64,000 bases of DNA from Ornithodoros turicata. Lineage: Eukaryota; Arthropoda; Arachnida; Ixodida; Argasidae. The translations under genes were made by a program, and so were the position numbers. Below the pieces are notes generated by a model that had not been told where the DNA came from, made no database searches, and worked only from the letters and a program-made list of their open reading frames with translations. The DNA is taken from contig NC_088202.1 of assembly GCF_037126465.1 (NCBI RefSeq), forward strand, positions 29,620,213 to 29,684,212. Direction: 5' to 3'. Shown here in pieces: positions 63,698 to 64,000 of the stretch (position 1 is its first letter; each line of letters begins with the position of its first letter).

Positions 63698-63835
63698 TGG
63701 GAGACATCCGGATTTGAGCTGTGGAACATCGCCTTGCCGGTTGCTGTCATATCCTGCTACACATTCTTCATGCTTTTCACCAGCACCACCCTCATCTTCC
63801 TTTCCCATTACGCCGGAGTGGAACCGATTGAAATG
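63698..63835 (+). CDS. SLC13-like exon of a second plus-strand copy (candidate)
   Basis: Acceptor gtacacatgcag, donor GTCAGT, phase 0 in and out, so it joins 61697-61858 in frame. It reads WETSGFELWNIALPVAVISC then YTFFMLFTSTTLIFL and GVEPIEM. A Phe/Trp entry, a conserved Pro, then a long helix is what SLC13 proteins have after the GTxPN helix; exon 6 at 50894 is its counterpart in the first gene. Continues beyond the window if real. Confidence 0.42.
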
Positions 63836-63957
63836 GTCAGTTCCAATCTGTCTTTTATACGTGCTTTCTCGAGTGGACAATCCAGTGGAACAGAACGGGA
63901 GTCGTGCATGCCCGTGCTTCAGTCATTTGGCCATTCCAGTTATATGGCTCCTATAGT

Positions 63958-64000
63958 CTCAAAACAGAACTTCACCATATTGTATGTCAGCGTAGCGTCA
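63958..64000. mobile_element. start of another CACTC-subfamily MITE
   Basis: ctcaaaacagaacttcacca then tattgtatgtcagcgtagcg looks like the left end of the 24462-24769 subfamily; it runs off the window. Confidence 0.35.

Overview
This is eukaryotic DNA, most likely from a chelicerate and probably a tick. That assignment is inference: there are GT-AG introns of up to about 7 kb, tRNA-derived SINEs, Penelope-like, I/R1-like and CR1-like retroelements, hundreds-of-bp foldback MITEs, and diverged SLC13 and GH18 paralogues. Nothing looks bacterial (no operons, no CRISPR array). Most of the window is transposon debris, with a few genes in the gaps.

0-10 kb: a THAP-domain pseudogene sits between two inverted arms (about 360-1822), like a decayed P-type transposon. 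At 2.2-7.0 kb a five-layer nest of insertions can be ordered by its target-site duplications: DNA transposon, then an I/R1-like LINE, then two MITEs, then a second LINE tail, then a SINE. On the minus strand at 7.0-7.6 kb are two phase-matched exons of an SLC13-like transporter. 10-16 kb: an ~87-bp satellite in two blocks, the second abutting a broken Penelope-like reverse transcriptase. 16.9-18.2 kb: an intronless, membrane-anchored GH18 (chitinase-fold) gene without the catalytic acid. 22-27 kb: a CR1-like LINE fragment, then a two-exon gene for a secreted hydrophilic protein, with three MITEs in its intron.

28.7-32.9 kb: a hAT-type element with perfect 8-bp target duplications and unusually long (about 510-580 bp) inverted arms. 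34.8-51.6 kb: the main gene, nine exons on the plus strand that join in frame at all eight junctions into a 770-residue open protein with the SLC13 (Na+/dicarboxylate cotransporter) layout. It has a very large Ser/Lys/Arg-rich loop and has lost the first SNT substrate/sodium motif. Its C-terminal exons are only tentatively placed (about 59.9 and 61.0 kb). At 61.7 and 63.7 kb two further exons resemble the middle of an SLC13 protein and may be a tandem paralogue running off the right edge. The remaining introns hold Penelope-derived palindromes, minisatellites, MITEs, SINEs and a mariner relic.

The unifying theme is a local cluster of fast-evolving SLC13-like genes on both strands, whose introns have been repeatedly colonised by one MITE family with CACTC ends and non-specific 2-bp target duplications.
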